This document shows, in pieces, positions 26,293 to 33,703 of a DNA stretch of 64,000 nucleotides. The DNA lies in assembly GCF_023715365.1 (NCBI RefSeq), contig NZ_JAMBNZ010000004.1, forward strand, positions 299,620 through 363,619. Reading direction: 5' to 3'. A program made the position numbers and the translations under genes. Source of the stretch: Georgenia satyanarayanai. Lineage in GTDB: Bacteria > Actinomycetota > Actinomycetes > Actinomycetales > Actinomycetaceae. The notes beneath the pieces were generated by a model. That model did not search any database and was not told the DNA's origin. It saw only the letters and a program-made list of their open reading frames with translations. Numbering within the stretch: position 1 is the first letter of the stretch; the number at the start of each line of letters is the position of its first letter.

Positions 26293-26330
26293 CAGCAGCG
26301 CCCCGGTCCTTGCGGGCCGGGGCGCTGCTG
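26293..26330 (-). terminator. Terminator after rplA
   Basis: A perfect 14-bp stem (CAGCAGCGCCCCGG with 26317-26330), extendable by a G-U and two more pairs around a TTGC loop, 14 bases past the rplA stop. No U-tract. Separates rplKA from rplJL. Confidence 0.8.
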
Positions 26331-26343
26331 GCGTGGTCTCAGA

Positions 26344-27060
26344 TCAGGACGGGGTGCCCGAGGTGAGGTTGCGCGTGAGGGTGGCGTCGAGCGGGATACC
26401 CGGACCCATCGTCGTGGCCATGGTGGCCTTGGCGATGTACCGGCCCTTGGAGGAGGACGGCTTGAGCCGCAGCACCTCGTCCAGGGCGGCGGCGTAGTTC
26501 TCCACCAGCTGCTCCTCCGAGAAGGAGACCTTGCCGACGATGAAGTGCAGGTTGGAGTTCTTGTCGACGCGGAACTCGATCCGCCCGCCCTTGATCTCCG
26601 TGACCGCCTTGGCGACGTCCATGGTCACCGTGCCGGTCTTCGGGTTGGGCATGAGGCCACGGGGGCCGAGCACGCGGCCGAGGCGGCCGACCTTGCCCAT
26701 GAGGTCCGGCGTCGCGACGGCGGCGTCGAAGTTCGTGTAGCCCGCGGCAACCTTCTCGATGAGCTCGTCGCCACCGACCTCGTCGGCACCGGCGGCCTCG
26801 GCCTGCGCCGCGCGCTCGCCGACGGCGAAGACGAGGACGCGGGCCGACTTGCCGGTGCCGTGGGGCAGGCTGACGGTGCCGCGCACCATCTGGTCCGCCT
26901 TGCGGGGGTCGACGCCGAGACGGAAGACGACCTCGACGGTCTGGTCGAACGTGGTGGTCGCGCTCTCCTTGGCGAGGCGGACCGCCTCGAGGGGGGCGTA
27001 GACCTGGGAGCGGTCGATCTTCTCGGCCGCCTTGCGGTAGTTCTTGCTGCGCGTGGTCAT
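26344..27060 (-). CDS. rplA: 50S ribosomal protein L1
   Basis: Forms the L1 stalk at the E site; in E. coli it represses its own operon. 238 residues from ATG 27060 ([20 protein letters not shown]), which has AGGAG seven bases upstream; an open extension upstream is not L1-like. The signature [20 protein letters not shown] is at about residues 138-157. Confidence 0.98.
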   Translation of the reverse strand: MTTRSKNYRKAAEKIDRSQVYAPLEAVRLAKESATTTFDQTVEVVFRLGVDPRKADQMVRGTVSLPHGTGKSARVLVFAVGERAAQAEAAGADEVGGDELIEKVAAGYTNFDAAVATPDLMGKVGRLGRVLGPRGLMPNPKTGTVTMDVAKAVTEIKGGRIEFRVDKNSNLHFIVGKVSFSEEQLVENYAAALDEVLRLKPSSSKGRYIAKATMATTMGPGIPLDATLTRNLTSGTPS

Positions 27061-27166
27061 GCTGCTTCTCCTAGTGTGAGCAGTCGTGGTCTGCGGGTCC
27101 GCGCCGGACCCTGCCACGGGGCGCCGAGGCGCCTGGAACGACGGACGCGGGAGGCGTCCTGGTGCC

Positions 27167-27598
27167 TCAGTCCGAGACGGTGATGCCCATGGAACGGGCG
27201 GTGCCGGCGATGATCTTCGCGGCGGCGTCGACGTCGTTGGCGTTGAGGTCGACCATCTTGCCCTCGGCGATCTCGCGGACCTGCGCCGTCGTGAGGGAGC
27301 CGACCTTCGCGGTGTGCGGGGTGCCGGAGCCCTTGGCGACGCCGGCGGCCTTCTTGATGAGCTCGGCGGCCGGCGGGGTCTTGGTGACGAAGGTGAACGA
27401 GCGGTCCTCGTACACCGTGATCTCCACGGGGATGACGTTGCCGCGCTGCGACTCGGTCGCCGCGTTGTACGCCTTGCAGAACTCCATGATGTTCACGCCG
27501 TGCTGGCCCAGCGCGGGGCCGATGGGCGGCGCGGGGGTCGCGGCGCCGGCCTGGATCTGGAGCTTGATCAGGCCTGCAACCTTCTTCTTGGGAGGCAT
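27167..27598 (-). CDS. rplK: 50S ribosomal protein L11
   Basis: GTPase-centre protein, 143 residues, thiostrepton target with 23S r[21 protein letters not shown] and the proline-rich [19 protein letters not shown] hinge region are diagnostic. The 92-base nusG-rplK gap holds a GGCGTCGG hairpin (about 27618-27643) in the mRNA leader. Confidence 0.99.
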   Translation of the reverse strand: MPPKKKVAGLIKLQIQAGAATPAPPIGPALGQHGVNIMEFCKAYNAATESQRGNVIPVEITVYEDRSFTFVTKTPPAAELIKKAAGVAKGSGTPHTAKVGSLTTAQVREIAEGKMVDLNANDVDAAAKIIAGTARSMGITVSD

Positions 27599-27690
27599 GG
27601 TGCGTCCTTATTGTTCCTGGGCGTCGGTGACCGCCGACGCCGCCTTGCGGGTCCGGCGCAGCAGGAAGCGTGCGCCGGGGAGCCGTCCGC

Positions 27691-28488
27691 TCAGATCTTG
27701 GCGACCTGCGAGAACGACAGCTCAACCGGGGTCTCCCGGCCGAAGATCGACACGAGCACCTTGAGCTTCTGCTGCTCCGGGCTGATCTCGGAGATCGTGG
27801 CCGGAAGGGTCTCGAAGGGCCCGTCGGTGACGGTGACGGACTCGCCGACGGAGAACTCGACCTCGATCGGGGTGCTGGCGGCACTCCCGCCGGCCGCGGC
27901 CTTGGCCGACTCCTTGGGGGCGAGGCTCGGGGCGAGCATCGAGAAGACCTCGTCCTCGGTCAGCGGCACCGGCTGGTGGGTGTGGCCGACGAAGCCGGTG
28001 ACACCGGGCGTGTGGCGCACCGCGCCCCACGACTCGTCGGTCAGGTCCATGCGCACGAGCACGTAGCCAGGGATACGGACCCGGGTGACGAGCTTGCGCT
28101 GGGAGTTCTTGATCTCGACGACGTCCTCCATCGGGACCTCGACCTGGAAGATGTAGTCCTCCATGTTGAGGCTCTGGATGCGGTTCTCGAGGTTCGCCTT
28201 GACGCGCTTCTCATAGCCCGCATAGGAGTGCACGACGTACCAGTAGCCCGGCAGCAGCCGCAGCTCGCGTCGGAACTCCTCCTCGGGGGAGACGTCCTCG
28301 GCGTCCTCGGCGTCGACCTCGGGCGAGTCCTCGACGACGGCCGACTGCTCGGCAGGGGTCGAGTCCTCGCCTGCGGCCTCGCTCTCCTCGACGGCTGCGG
28401 CGCTCTCGGCCTCCGCACCCGGCAGGTCGCTCGGGATGTCGTCAGGAGCCTCGTCCGGGGCCGTGTGCTCCACGGTCTCCTCAGTCAC
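27691..28488 (-). CDS. nusG: Transcription elongation/antitermination factor NusG
   Basis: Binds RNA polymerase and couples it to Rho or ribosomes. 265 residues, GTG start. An acidic, Ala/Glu-rich extension of about 75 residues precedes the NGN domain ([20 protein letters not shown]), and a linker rich in Ala/Lys leads to the C-terminal KOW domain ([20 protein letters not shown]). The long acidic N-terminus is usual in Actinobacteria. 48 bases after secE. Confidence 0.98.
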   Translation of the reverse strand: MTEETVEHTAPDEAPDDIPSDLPGAEAESAAAVEESEAAGEDSTPAEQSAVVEDSPEVDAEDAEDVSPEEEFRRELRLLPGYWYVVHSYAGYEKRVKANLENRIQSLNMEDYIFQVEVPMEDVVEIKNSQRKLVTRVRIPGYVLVRMDLTDESWGAVRHTPGVTGFVGHTHQPVPLTEDEVFSMLAPSLAPKESAKAAAGGSAASTPIEVEFSVGESVTVTDGPFETLPATISEISPEQQKLKVLVSIFGRETPVELSFSQVAKI

Positions 28489-28536
28489 GGGGTCACCAAC
28501 TTTCTTGCGTCGTAGTTCGATGCTGCGGGGGCGGGA

Positions 28537-28806
28537 TCAGCCGCCGAACACCCACAGCGCCAGCCGCCCGAAGCCCAGGTCGACAAGGCCCACGTAGGCC
28601 ATGATCGCCAGCACGAAGACGATGACGACGACGAAGAACGTGAACAGCTCGTTGCGGGTCGGCTTGACGACCTTCTTCAGCTCGGCGATCACCTGTCGGA
28701 CGAACAGCGCGATCCGGGCGAAGAGACCACGCTTCTTGGTCGTCCCGTCCCCGGCGCGGCCGGCACGCTCGGGCTTGCCCGAGGTCGTGCTCGCGGACTC
28801 ACTCAC
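28537..28806 (-). CDS. secE: Protein translocase subunit SecE
   Basis: Small clamp subunit of SecYEG. 89 residues, GTG start: a polar N-terminal part, the amphipathic [20 protein letters not shown] segment, and one transmembrane helix ([20 protein letters not shown]). It lies between tRNA-Trp and nusG, as in most Actinobacteria. Confidence 0.98.
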   Translation of the reverse strand: MSESASTTSGKPERAGRAGDGTTKKRGLFARIALFVRQVIAELKKVVKPTRNELFTFFVVVIVFVLAIMAYVGLVDLGFGRLALWVFGG

Positions 28807-28868
28807 AGGCGGTCTTCCTCACTGGTCAGGGTGTCGTGGCCGAGGGCGCCGTTCCGACGCCGCTGTTG

Positions 28869-28941
28869 CAGGGCAGGAGGGACTCGAACCCACAACCGCC
28901 GGTTTTGGAGACCGGTGCGCTACCAATTGCGCCACTGCCCT
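28869..28941 (-). tRNA. tRNA-Trp (CCA)
   Basis: 73 bases with a complete cloverleaf: acceptor AGGGCAG/CTGCCCT, D arm GCGCAATTGGTAGCGC, anticodon loop around TCTCCAAAA with CCA, and T loop GGTTCGAGTCC. The 3' CCA is not encoded. Upstream of secE on the same strand. Confidence 0.97.
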
Positions 28942-29012
28942 TCGCGGCTTCCTCCTCCGACCGACCGTCGCAGCGCGCGGTCGAGCCGGTGGTCGAGAGC
29001 CACCAGGGATCG

Positions 29013-29042
29013 AGTGTACGCGTCCGGGGCCGCTTGGTCGAA
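29013..29042 (-). promoter_or_regulatory. Promoter upstream of tRNA-Trp and secE
   Basis: On the minus strand TTCGAC (29037-29042) and TACACT (29013-29018) with an 18-base spacer. The start near 29006 lies about 65 bases before the tRNA. It would drive tRNA-Trp and possibly secE-nusG. Confidence 0.55.
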
Positions 29043-29131
29043 TACGGCTCCCCGTGACGCTCGTCGCGGCCTCCCGTCCGCGGGACGGGCCGCCCAGGGA
29101 CGGCGCGCGCGGGCCGTGCCACCATAGCCGG

Positions 29132-30358
29132 GTGAGCGAGCACAAGAGCACCCCGAGCACCCCGTCCCCCACGCGCGTCTCCGCCCGGCTGGCGGCGATC
29201 GCCGAGAGCGCCACCCTGGCGGTCGACGCGAAGGCGAAGGCGCTCAAGGCCGCCGGTCGGCCGGTCATCGGCTTCGGTGCCGGCGAGCCGGACTTCCCCA
29301 CGCCCCAGTACATCGTCGACGCCGCCGTCGCCGCGGCGCAGGACCCGGTCAACCACCGCTACTCCCCCGCCAAGGGCCTGCCCGTCCTGCGCGAGGCGAT
29401 CGCGGCCAAGACGCTGCGCGACTCCGGCTACGAGATCTCCCCGGACCAGGTCCTCGTGACCAACGGGGGCAAGCAGGCGGTCTACCAGGCGTTTGCCGCG
29501 ATCATCGACCCGGGCGACGAGGTCCTCCTGCCCGCCCCGTACTGGACCACCTACCCCGAGGCCATCGCGCTGGCCGGCGGGCGCGCCGTCGAGGTCGTCG
29601 CCGGTACCGACCAGGACTACCTCGTCACGGTCGAGCAGCTCGAGGCGGCCCGCACGCCCCGGACCAAGGCGCTGCTCTTCTGCTCGCCGTCCAACCCCAC
29701 CGGCGCCGTCTACTCCCCCGAGCAGACCGCCGCGATCGGCCGCTGGGCCCACGAGCACGGCGTGTGGGTCATCACCGACGAGATCTACGAGCACCTCGTG
29801 TACGACGACGCCGTGTTCACCCCCGTGCTGCGCGCTGTCCCCGAGCTCGTCGACACGACGATCGTCCTCAACGGCGTCGCCAAGACCTACGCGATGACCG
29901 GCTGGCGCGTGGGCTGGATGGTCGGCCCGAACGACGTCATCAAGGCGGCGACGAACCTCCAGTCCCACCTCACCTCGAACGTCGCCAACGTCTCCCAGCA
30001 CGCCGCCCTCGCCGCGGTGTCCGGCGACCTCAGCGCCGTCGCGACGATGCGCGAGGCCTTCGACGAGCGTCGCCGCACGATGGTGAGCATGCTCCGGGAG
30101 ATCGACGGCGTCGAGGTCCCCACCCCGCGGGGCGCGTTCTACGCCTACCCGAACGTCGAGGGCGTCCTCGGGCGCACGATCCGTGGCCGCACACCGCAGA
30201 CCTCCGCGGAGCTGGCCGCGCTCATCCTCGAGGAGGCCGAGGTGGCCGTCGTGCCCGGTGAGGCCTTCGGCCCCAGCGGCTACCTGCGCCTGAGCTACGC
30301 GCTGGGCACCGAGGACATGGTCGAGGGCATTCGGCGCATCCAGGAGCTCCTCGGCTGA
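29132..30358 (+). CDS. PLP-dependent class I/II aminotransferase, probably aspartate aminotransferase
   Basis: Cytosolic fold-type I aminotransferase, 408 residues. Visible landmarks are [19 protein letters not shown] near the N-terminus, [26 protein letters not shown] with the PLP-contacting Asn, [12 protein letters not shown], and the Schiff-base lysine in [16 protein letters not shown]. This AspC/AspB-like pattern suggests aspartate/2-oxoglutarate transamination, but substrate is inferred. GTG start at 29132 fits the family N-terminus; no clear Shine-Dalgarno is seen. Divergent from tRNA-Trp/secE and closed by a hairpin terminator. Confidence 0.88.
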   Translation: MSEHKSTPSTPSPTRVSARLAAIAESATLAVDAKAKALKAAGRPVIGFGAGEPDFPTPQYIVDAAVAAAQDPVNHRYSPAKGLPVLREAIAAKTLRDSGYEISPDQVLVTNGGKQAVYQAFAAIIDPGDEVLLPAPYWTTYPEAIALAGGRAVEVVAGTDQDYLVTVEQLEAARTPRTKALLFCSPSNPTGAVYSPEQTAAIGRWAHEHGVWVITDEIYEHLVYDDAVFTPVLRAVPELVDTTIVLNGVAKTYAMTGWRVGWMVGPNDVIKAATNLQSHLTSNVANVSQHAALAAVSGDLSAVATMREAFDERRRTMVSMLREIDGVEVPTPRGAFYAYPNVEGVLGRTIRGRTPQTSAELAALILEEAEVAVVPGEAFGPSGYLRLSYALGTEDMVEGIRRIQELLG

Positions 30359-30378
30359 CGGGAGCACGCGACGAGAGA

Positions 30379-30400
30379 GGCCCGGGCGGGAGCCCGGGCC
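30379..30400 (+). terminator. Terminator after the aminotransferase gene
   Basis: A perfect 9-bp GGCCCGGGC/GCCCGGGCC stem with a GGGA loop, followed by CTTCTC, 20 bases after the stop codon. It precedes the histidine kinase promoter. Confidence 0.75.
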
Positions 30401-30403
30401 CTT

Positions 30404-30435
30404 CTCATCCCTGTCTCACGCCCGGCCCCGATACT
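30404..30435 (+). promoter_or_regulatory. Promoter and putative operator of the two-component operon
   Basis: CTCATCC (30404-30410) and TCTCA (30414-30418) form a direct repeat of TCTCA with 11-base periodicity upstream of a GATACT -10 (30430-30435). The -10 ends six bases before the GTG of the kinase gene, suggesting a leaderless transcript. Similar boxes precede the two paralogous exported-protein genes nearby, so autoregulation by the response regulator is plausible (inference). Confidence 0.4.
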
Positions 30436-30441
30436 GGTCCG

Positions 30442-31947
30442 GTGAGCACCCGCCGTCGTCGCCCCTTCACGGTCCGCACCCGCATCCTTGCGACCGTGCT
30501 CGTGCTGAGCGCGCTCGCCCTTGTCGCGGCCGGCGGGACGGCGTGGGGCCTGCAGCGCATCCGCGTGGACCGGAACATCGACGACGCCCTCAACCGGACG
30601 ATCACCGAGCTGCGCACCCTCGCGGCGACCGGCGTCGACCCGGACACCGGCAGCGCCTTCCAGGACTCCGACCGCCTGCTCTACATGATGATGAGCCGCG
30701 AGGTGCCGGCAACCAACGAGGGCATGATCGCCTTCGTCCGCGACAACGTCCGCTACCAGACGCAGGACATCGGGGTGCCCCTGGCCCTGGACCCCGAGCT
30801 CGTCCACGCCGTGTCCGACGCCTGGGAGTCGGAGCAGAGCGTCATCGCCACGCTGCGGACCTCCCAGCGGGAGTACCGCTACGCCGCCGTCCCGGTGCGG
30901 GTCGGCGACTCGACCCCAGGGGCGATCGTCCTCGCGTTCGACCGGAGCGCGGAACAGGCGGAGATCGGCGGGATCTTCCGCACCTACGGGCTCGTCGCGG
31001 CCGTCTCGCTCCTCATCCTCGCCGTCGTCGCCTGGATCCTCTCCGGCCGTCTCCTGCGGCCGCTGCGGACGCTGCGGGAGACGGCGGAGCAGATCAGCGA
31101 CACCGACCTGTCCCGCCGCATCCCGGTGGACGGCGACGACGACCTCTCCGATCTCGCCCGGACCTTCAACGACATGCTCGGGCGGCTGGAGACGGCCTTC
31201 GGCTCCCAGCGCCAGCTCCTCGACGACGCCGGGCACGAGCTGCGCACGCCGATCACCATCGTGCGGGGCCACCTCGAGCTCATGGACCCGAGCGACGAGC
31301 AGGACGCGACCGAGACGCGCGCGCTCGCGCTGCGCGAGCTCGACCGGATGCACCGGCTCGCCGACGACCTCGTCCTCCTCGCCCGGTCCGAGGCACCGGA
31401 CTTCGTGCGGGCCGAGCAGACGGACGTCGGCACGCTCCTCGACAACGTCCTCGACCAGGCCCGGCAGCTGGGCAACCGGCGCTGGCGGGTGACGAACCGC
31501 GCCGAGGCCGTCGTCGACGTCGACCCCGAGCGCGTGACGCAGGCACTGCTCCAGCTCGCGGCCAACGCGGTGAAGTTCTCCGACGACGGCAGCACGGTCC
31601 GTCTCGGCTCCAGCCTCGAGGACGGCCTGCTGGCCCTGTGGGTGGAGGACGAGGGCATCGGCATCCCGCCCGAGCAGCAGGGCCGGATCTTCGAGCGCTT
31701 CGCCCAGCTGACCGGGCCCCAGCGACGCCCGGCCGGGGGCTCCGGTCTCGGCCTGTCGATCGTCGCGGCGATCGCCGCCGGCCACGAGGGGCGCGTCGAC
31801 GTCACCTCCGCCCCGGGCAGGGGGTCGCGCTTCACGCTGCTCCTGCCGGCACCGGGCGTCCAGCCCGCCCCCATCCCCGACGACGAGATCGTCGTCGACC
31901 CCGACGAGCTCGGCGCAGAGGGCGCCGACCAGGACGGAGCCCGCTAG
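30442..31947 (+). CDS. Two-component sensor histidine kinase
   Basis: Membrane sensor kinase, 501 residues. TM1 at about residues 13-36, an extracytoplasmic sensor of roughly 140 residues with no family I recognise, TM2 at about 180-202, HAMP (SGRLLRPLRTLRETAEQISD), H-box DDAGHELRTPITIVRGHL with His265, N-box LLQLAANAVKFSDDGS, G1 EDEGIGIPPEQQ, G2 GGSGLGLSIVAAIA. A 35-residue acidic/proline tail follows the ATPase domain. It precedes its response regulator gene (stop TAG directly followed by ATG), the reverse of the commonest order. GTG start appears leaderless. Signal unknown. Confidence 0.93.
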   Translation: MSTRRRRPFTVRTRILATVLVLSALALVAAGGTAWGLQRIRVDRNIDDALNRTITELRTLAATGVDPDTGSAFQDSDRLLYMMMSREVPATNEGMIAFVRDNVRYQTQDIGVPLALDPELVHAVSDAWESEQSVIATLRTSQREYRYAAVPVRVGDSTPGAIVLAFDRSAEQAEIGGIFRTYGLVAAVSLLILAVVAWILSGRLLRPLRTLRETAEQISDTDLSRRIPVDGDDDLSDLARTFNDMLGRLETAFGSQRQLLDDAGHELRTPITIVRGHLELMDPSDEQDATETRALALRELDRMHRLADDLVLLARSEAPDFVRAEQTDVGTLLDNVLDQARQLGNRRWRVTNRAEAVVDVDPERVTQALLQLAANAVKFSDDGSTVRLGSSLEDGLLALWVEDEGIGIPPEQQGRIFERFAQLTGPQRRPAGGSGLGLSIVAAIAAGHEGRVDVTSAPGRGSRFTLLLPAPGVQPAPIPDDEIVVDPDELGAEGADQDGAR

Positions 31948-32622
31948 ATGTCCCAGATCCTGATCGCCGAGGACGAGCCCGGCATCTCCTCCTTCATCAC
32001 CAAGGGCCTGCGCGCCGCAGGTTACGCCTCGACGGCGGTGACCACGGGCCAGGAGACGCTCGTCCTCGCGCTGGCCGGGGACGTCCAGCTCCTCGTCCTC
32101 GACATCGGCCTGCCGGACATGGACGGGTTCACCGTCCTGCGCCGGCTGCGGGAAGCCGGCTCGGCCCTGCCGGTCATCATCCTCACCGCCAGGACCTCGG
32201 TGGACGACACCGTCGCCGGCCTCGAGGGCGGGGCCGACGACTACATGCCCAAGCCTTTCCGCTTCGAGGAGCTCCTCGCGCGGATCCGGCTGCGCCTGCG
32301 CGCGCCCGAGCAGGGCGGCCAGACGACGAACGTCCTCTCCTTCGGTGACCTGTCCCTGGACCTGCGCACCCGGCACGCGACCGCCGCCGGCCGGGAGGTG
32401 GAGCTGTCCGCCCGGGAGTTCTCCCTCGCCGAGACGTTCCTGTCCCACCCGGGCCAGGTCCTCAGCCGCGAGCAGCTGCTCGACCGGGTGTGGGGCTACG
32501 ACTTCGACCCCGGCTCCAACGTCGTGGACGTCTACGTCCGCTACCTGCGCAAGAAGCTCGGCGCCGAGCGCATCGTCACCGTGCGCGGCATGGGCTACCG
32601 CCTCGTCGACACCACCCGCTGA
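31948..32622 (+). CDS. OmpR-family response regulator
   Basis: 224 residues: receiver domain with acidic pair E8/D9, phosphoacceptor Asp52 (VLDIGLPDMDG), LTART and the conserved Lys of MPKPF; then a winged-helix DNA-binding domain with LLDRVWGYDFDPGSNVVDVY and RYLRKKLGAERIVTVRGMGY. Directly adjacent to and co-transcribed with the kinase gene. OmpR-type regulators bind 11-bp-phased direct repeats (established), and such repeats occur upstream of the kinase and the two nearby exported-protein genes. Closest functional subgroup not determined. Confidence 0.95.
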   Translation: MSQILIAEDEPGISSFITKGLRAAGYASTAVTTGQETLVLALAGDVQLLVLDIGLPDMDGFTVLRRLREAGSALPVIILTARTSVDDTVAGLEGGADDYMPKPFRFEELLARIRLRLRAPEQGGQTTNVLSFGDLSLDLRTRHATAAGREVELSAREFSLAETFLSHPGQVLSREQLLDRVWGYDFDPGSNVVDVYVRYLRKKLGAERIVTVRGMGYRLVDTTR

Positions 32623-32655
32623 ACCGCCCCGCCCGCTTAACGGCCCCGCCCGCTT

Positions 32656-32719
32656 CCGCATATGCGGAAAAACAACCGCTCCGCCACCCCTTGCGCCGCA
32701 ACTTTCGCGCATATGCGGG
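32656..32719. repeat. GCATATG palindromic element, copy A
   Basis: Intergenic inverted repeat: CCGCATATGCGG followed by AAAAA (32656-32672) and TTTCG followed by CGCATATGCGG (32703-32718) face each other across about 30 bases; the arms pair with one bulged base. It lies just after the response regulator stop. Two further copies sit at 42999 and 63920. A tandem GCCCCGCCCGCTT duplication precedes it at about 32626-32655. Terminator or dispersed palindromic element. Confidence 0.6.
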
Positions 32720-32781
32720 TCGAGGTGGGGCGCAGGGTGAGACGGGGGGCCTGATTCGGAGCGCCCGTGCGCGGGGCGGGG

Positions 32782-33144
32782 TCAGTCGGCGGAGTCGGCC
32801 GATGCCGGGCTGGGTGCGCTGGCCGGGCTCTGGGCGCTCGTCGGGCTCGGCGGGGTGACCGGGCTCGGCGGCGTGAGCGGCGTCTGGGCGGTCTGCGCAC
32901 TGACGGCGGTCTGGGCGGTGACGGCGGAGCCGGCGGTCGGCGAGGCCGGGTCCGTCGCGCGGGCGTCTGCCTCCGGACCGGCCGTCTCCGGCGGCGTCGG
33001 AGCGTCCGTCGCGGCGGCGACGATGTCGATGCCCGTGCCGGCGGCCGTCGCGGAGTCGTCCGCGGTGGCGCTGGCGACGCTGCCGCCGATGACAGCGACG
33101 GCGCCGAGGGCTCCGGTGACGATCCAGCTCTTGCGTGCGCTCAT
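32782..33144 (-). CDS. Small exported Pro/Ser/Thr-rich protein, paralogue 1
   Basis: 120 residues of unknown function. Basic start MSARKSW, one hydrophobic segment (IVTGALGAVAVIGGSVASATA, split by a possible signal-peptidase site after ASA) and a low-complexity Ala/Thr/Pro/Ser tail ending with TPPSPVTPPSPTSAQSP-type repeats. Predicted exported or anchored. AGGAG seven bases before the ATG supports the start. A same-length paralogue lies 97 bases upstream on the same strand, and both follow the two-component genes on the opposite strand. No catalytic motif. Confidence 0.72.
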   Translation of the reverse strand: MSARKSWIVTGALGAVAVIGGSVASATADDSATAAGTGIDIVAAATDAPTPPETAGPEADARATDPASPTAGSAVTAQTAVSAQTAQTPLTPPSPVTPPSPTSAQSPASAPSPASADSAD

Positions 33145-33205
33145 CTTCTTCTCCTGCCGTCGCCCGCGGTGGCGGGCTGATGTCCCCCACTCAACCCGCC
33201 GCCCG

Positions 33206-33231
33206 TGAGACCTTCAGGAGGTGGGGATGAG
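33206..33231 (-). promoter_or_regulatory. Putative operator upstream of exported paralogue 1
   Basis: On the coding (minus) strand CTCATCC (33225-33231), a central CCTCCT, then TCTCA (33206-33210). The two outer TGAGx boxes on the plus strand are exactly 22 bases apart. The same pattern precedes paralogue 2; a shortened form precedes the kinase gene. Confidence 0.4.
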
Positions 33232-33241
33232 GTGACTCTCA

Positions 33242-33604
33242 TCAGGCGGCGGAGTCGGCGGACTGCGGACTCTGCGGCGACGGGGGCGTCACCGGGGACG
33301 GTGCGGTCACCGGGCTCGGCGCGCTGACGGCCGTGGGGGCGCTCAGCTGGGTGGACCCCTGGCTGAGCTCCGGCGCAGGCTCGCTCGCGGGGTCCGTGGC
33401 GGGCGTCGCCGTGCCCGCCGCAGGTGAGGACGGGTCGGTCGCCCCAGGGTCGGGGGTGGCGGACGGGCCGGCCTCCTTACCGGCCACCCGCACAGCGGGC
33501 AGCGTCTGGCTGTCGGGTGGATCGGTGATGGCCGAGGCCATCACCGCACCGCCGATGCCGAGGGCCCCCAGGACCCCTGTCGTCACCCAGCGTCGTGCGC
33601 TCAT
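33242..33604 (-). CDS. Small exported Pro/Ser/Thr-rich protein, paralogue 2
   Basis: 120 residues, same length and layout as the neighbour: MSARRWVTTGVLGALGIGGA, one hydrophobic segment, a Pro/Thr/Ser tail with SPVTAPSPVTPPSP and a final SADSAA. An AGGAGG about seven bases before ATG 33604 fixes the start; an open frame begins 11 codons earlier. The lack of secondary structure suggests an exported, possibly cell-wall-spanning, peptide. Function unknown. Confidence 0.72.
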   Translation of the reverse strand: MSARRWVTTGVLGALGIGGAVMASAITDPPDSQTLPAVRVAGKEAGPSATPDPGATDPSSPAAGTATPATDPASEPAPELSQGSTQLSAPTAVSAPSPVTAPSPVTPPSPQSPQSADSAA

Positions 33605-33642
33605 CGCTCGTCCCTCCTCGTCGGGTGTGTCTGTCACCCCCG

Positions 33643-33703
33643 AGTATCAGCCCACCCTGCCCGGATGAGAGGGGGAGGAGGGCCGGATGAGAGGCCTCTC
33701 ATC
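33643..33703 (-). promoter_or_regulatory. Promoter and putative operator upstream of exported paralogue 2
   Basis: Plus-strand TGAGAGG at 33666 and 33688 are 22 bases apart, i.e. CTCATCC (33685-33691), CCTCCT and TCTCA on the coding strand. A GATACT -10 lies at 33643-33648, identical to the -10 of the kinase gene. The upstream box is part of an 18-bp perfect palindrome, GATGAGAGGCCTCTCATC (33686-33703), that overlaps the stop codon of the next gene. Confidence 0.45.

Noticed and set aside
30295..32712. Minus-strand frame of 805 codons opposite the kinase and regulator
   Set aside because: The plus strand encodes two proteins with intact catalytic motifs; the reverse frame has none.
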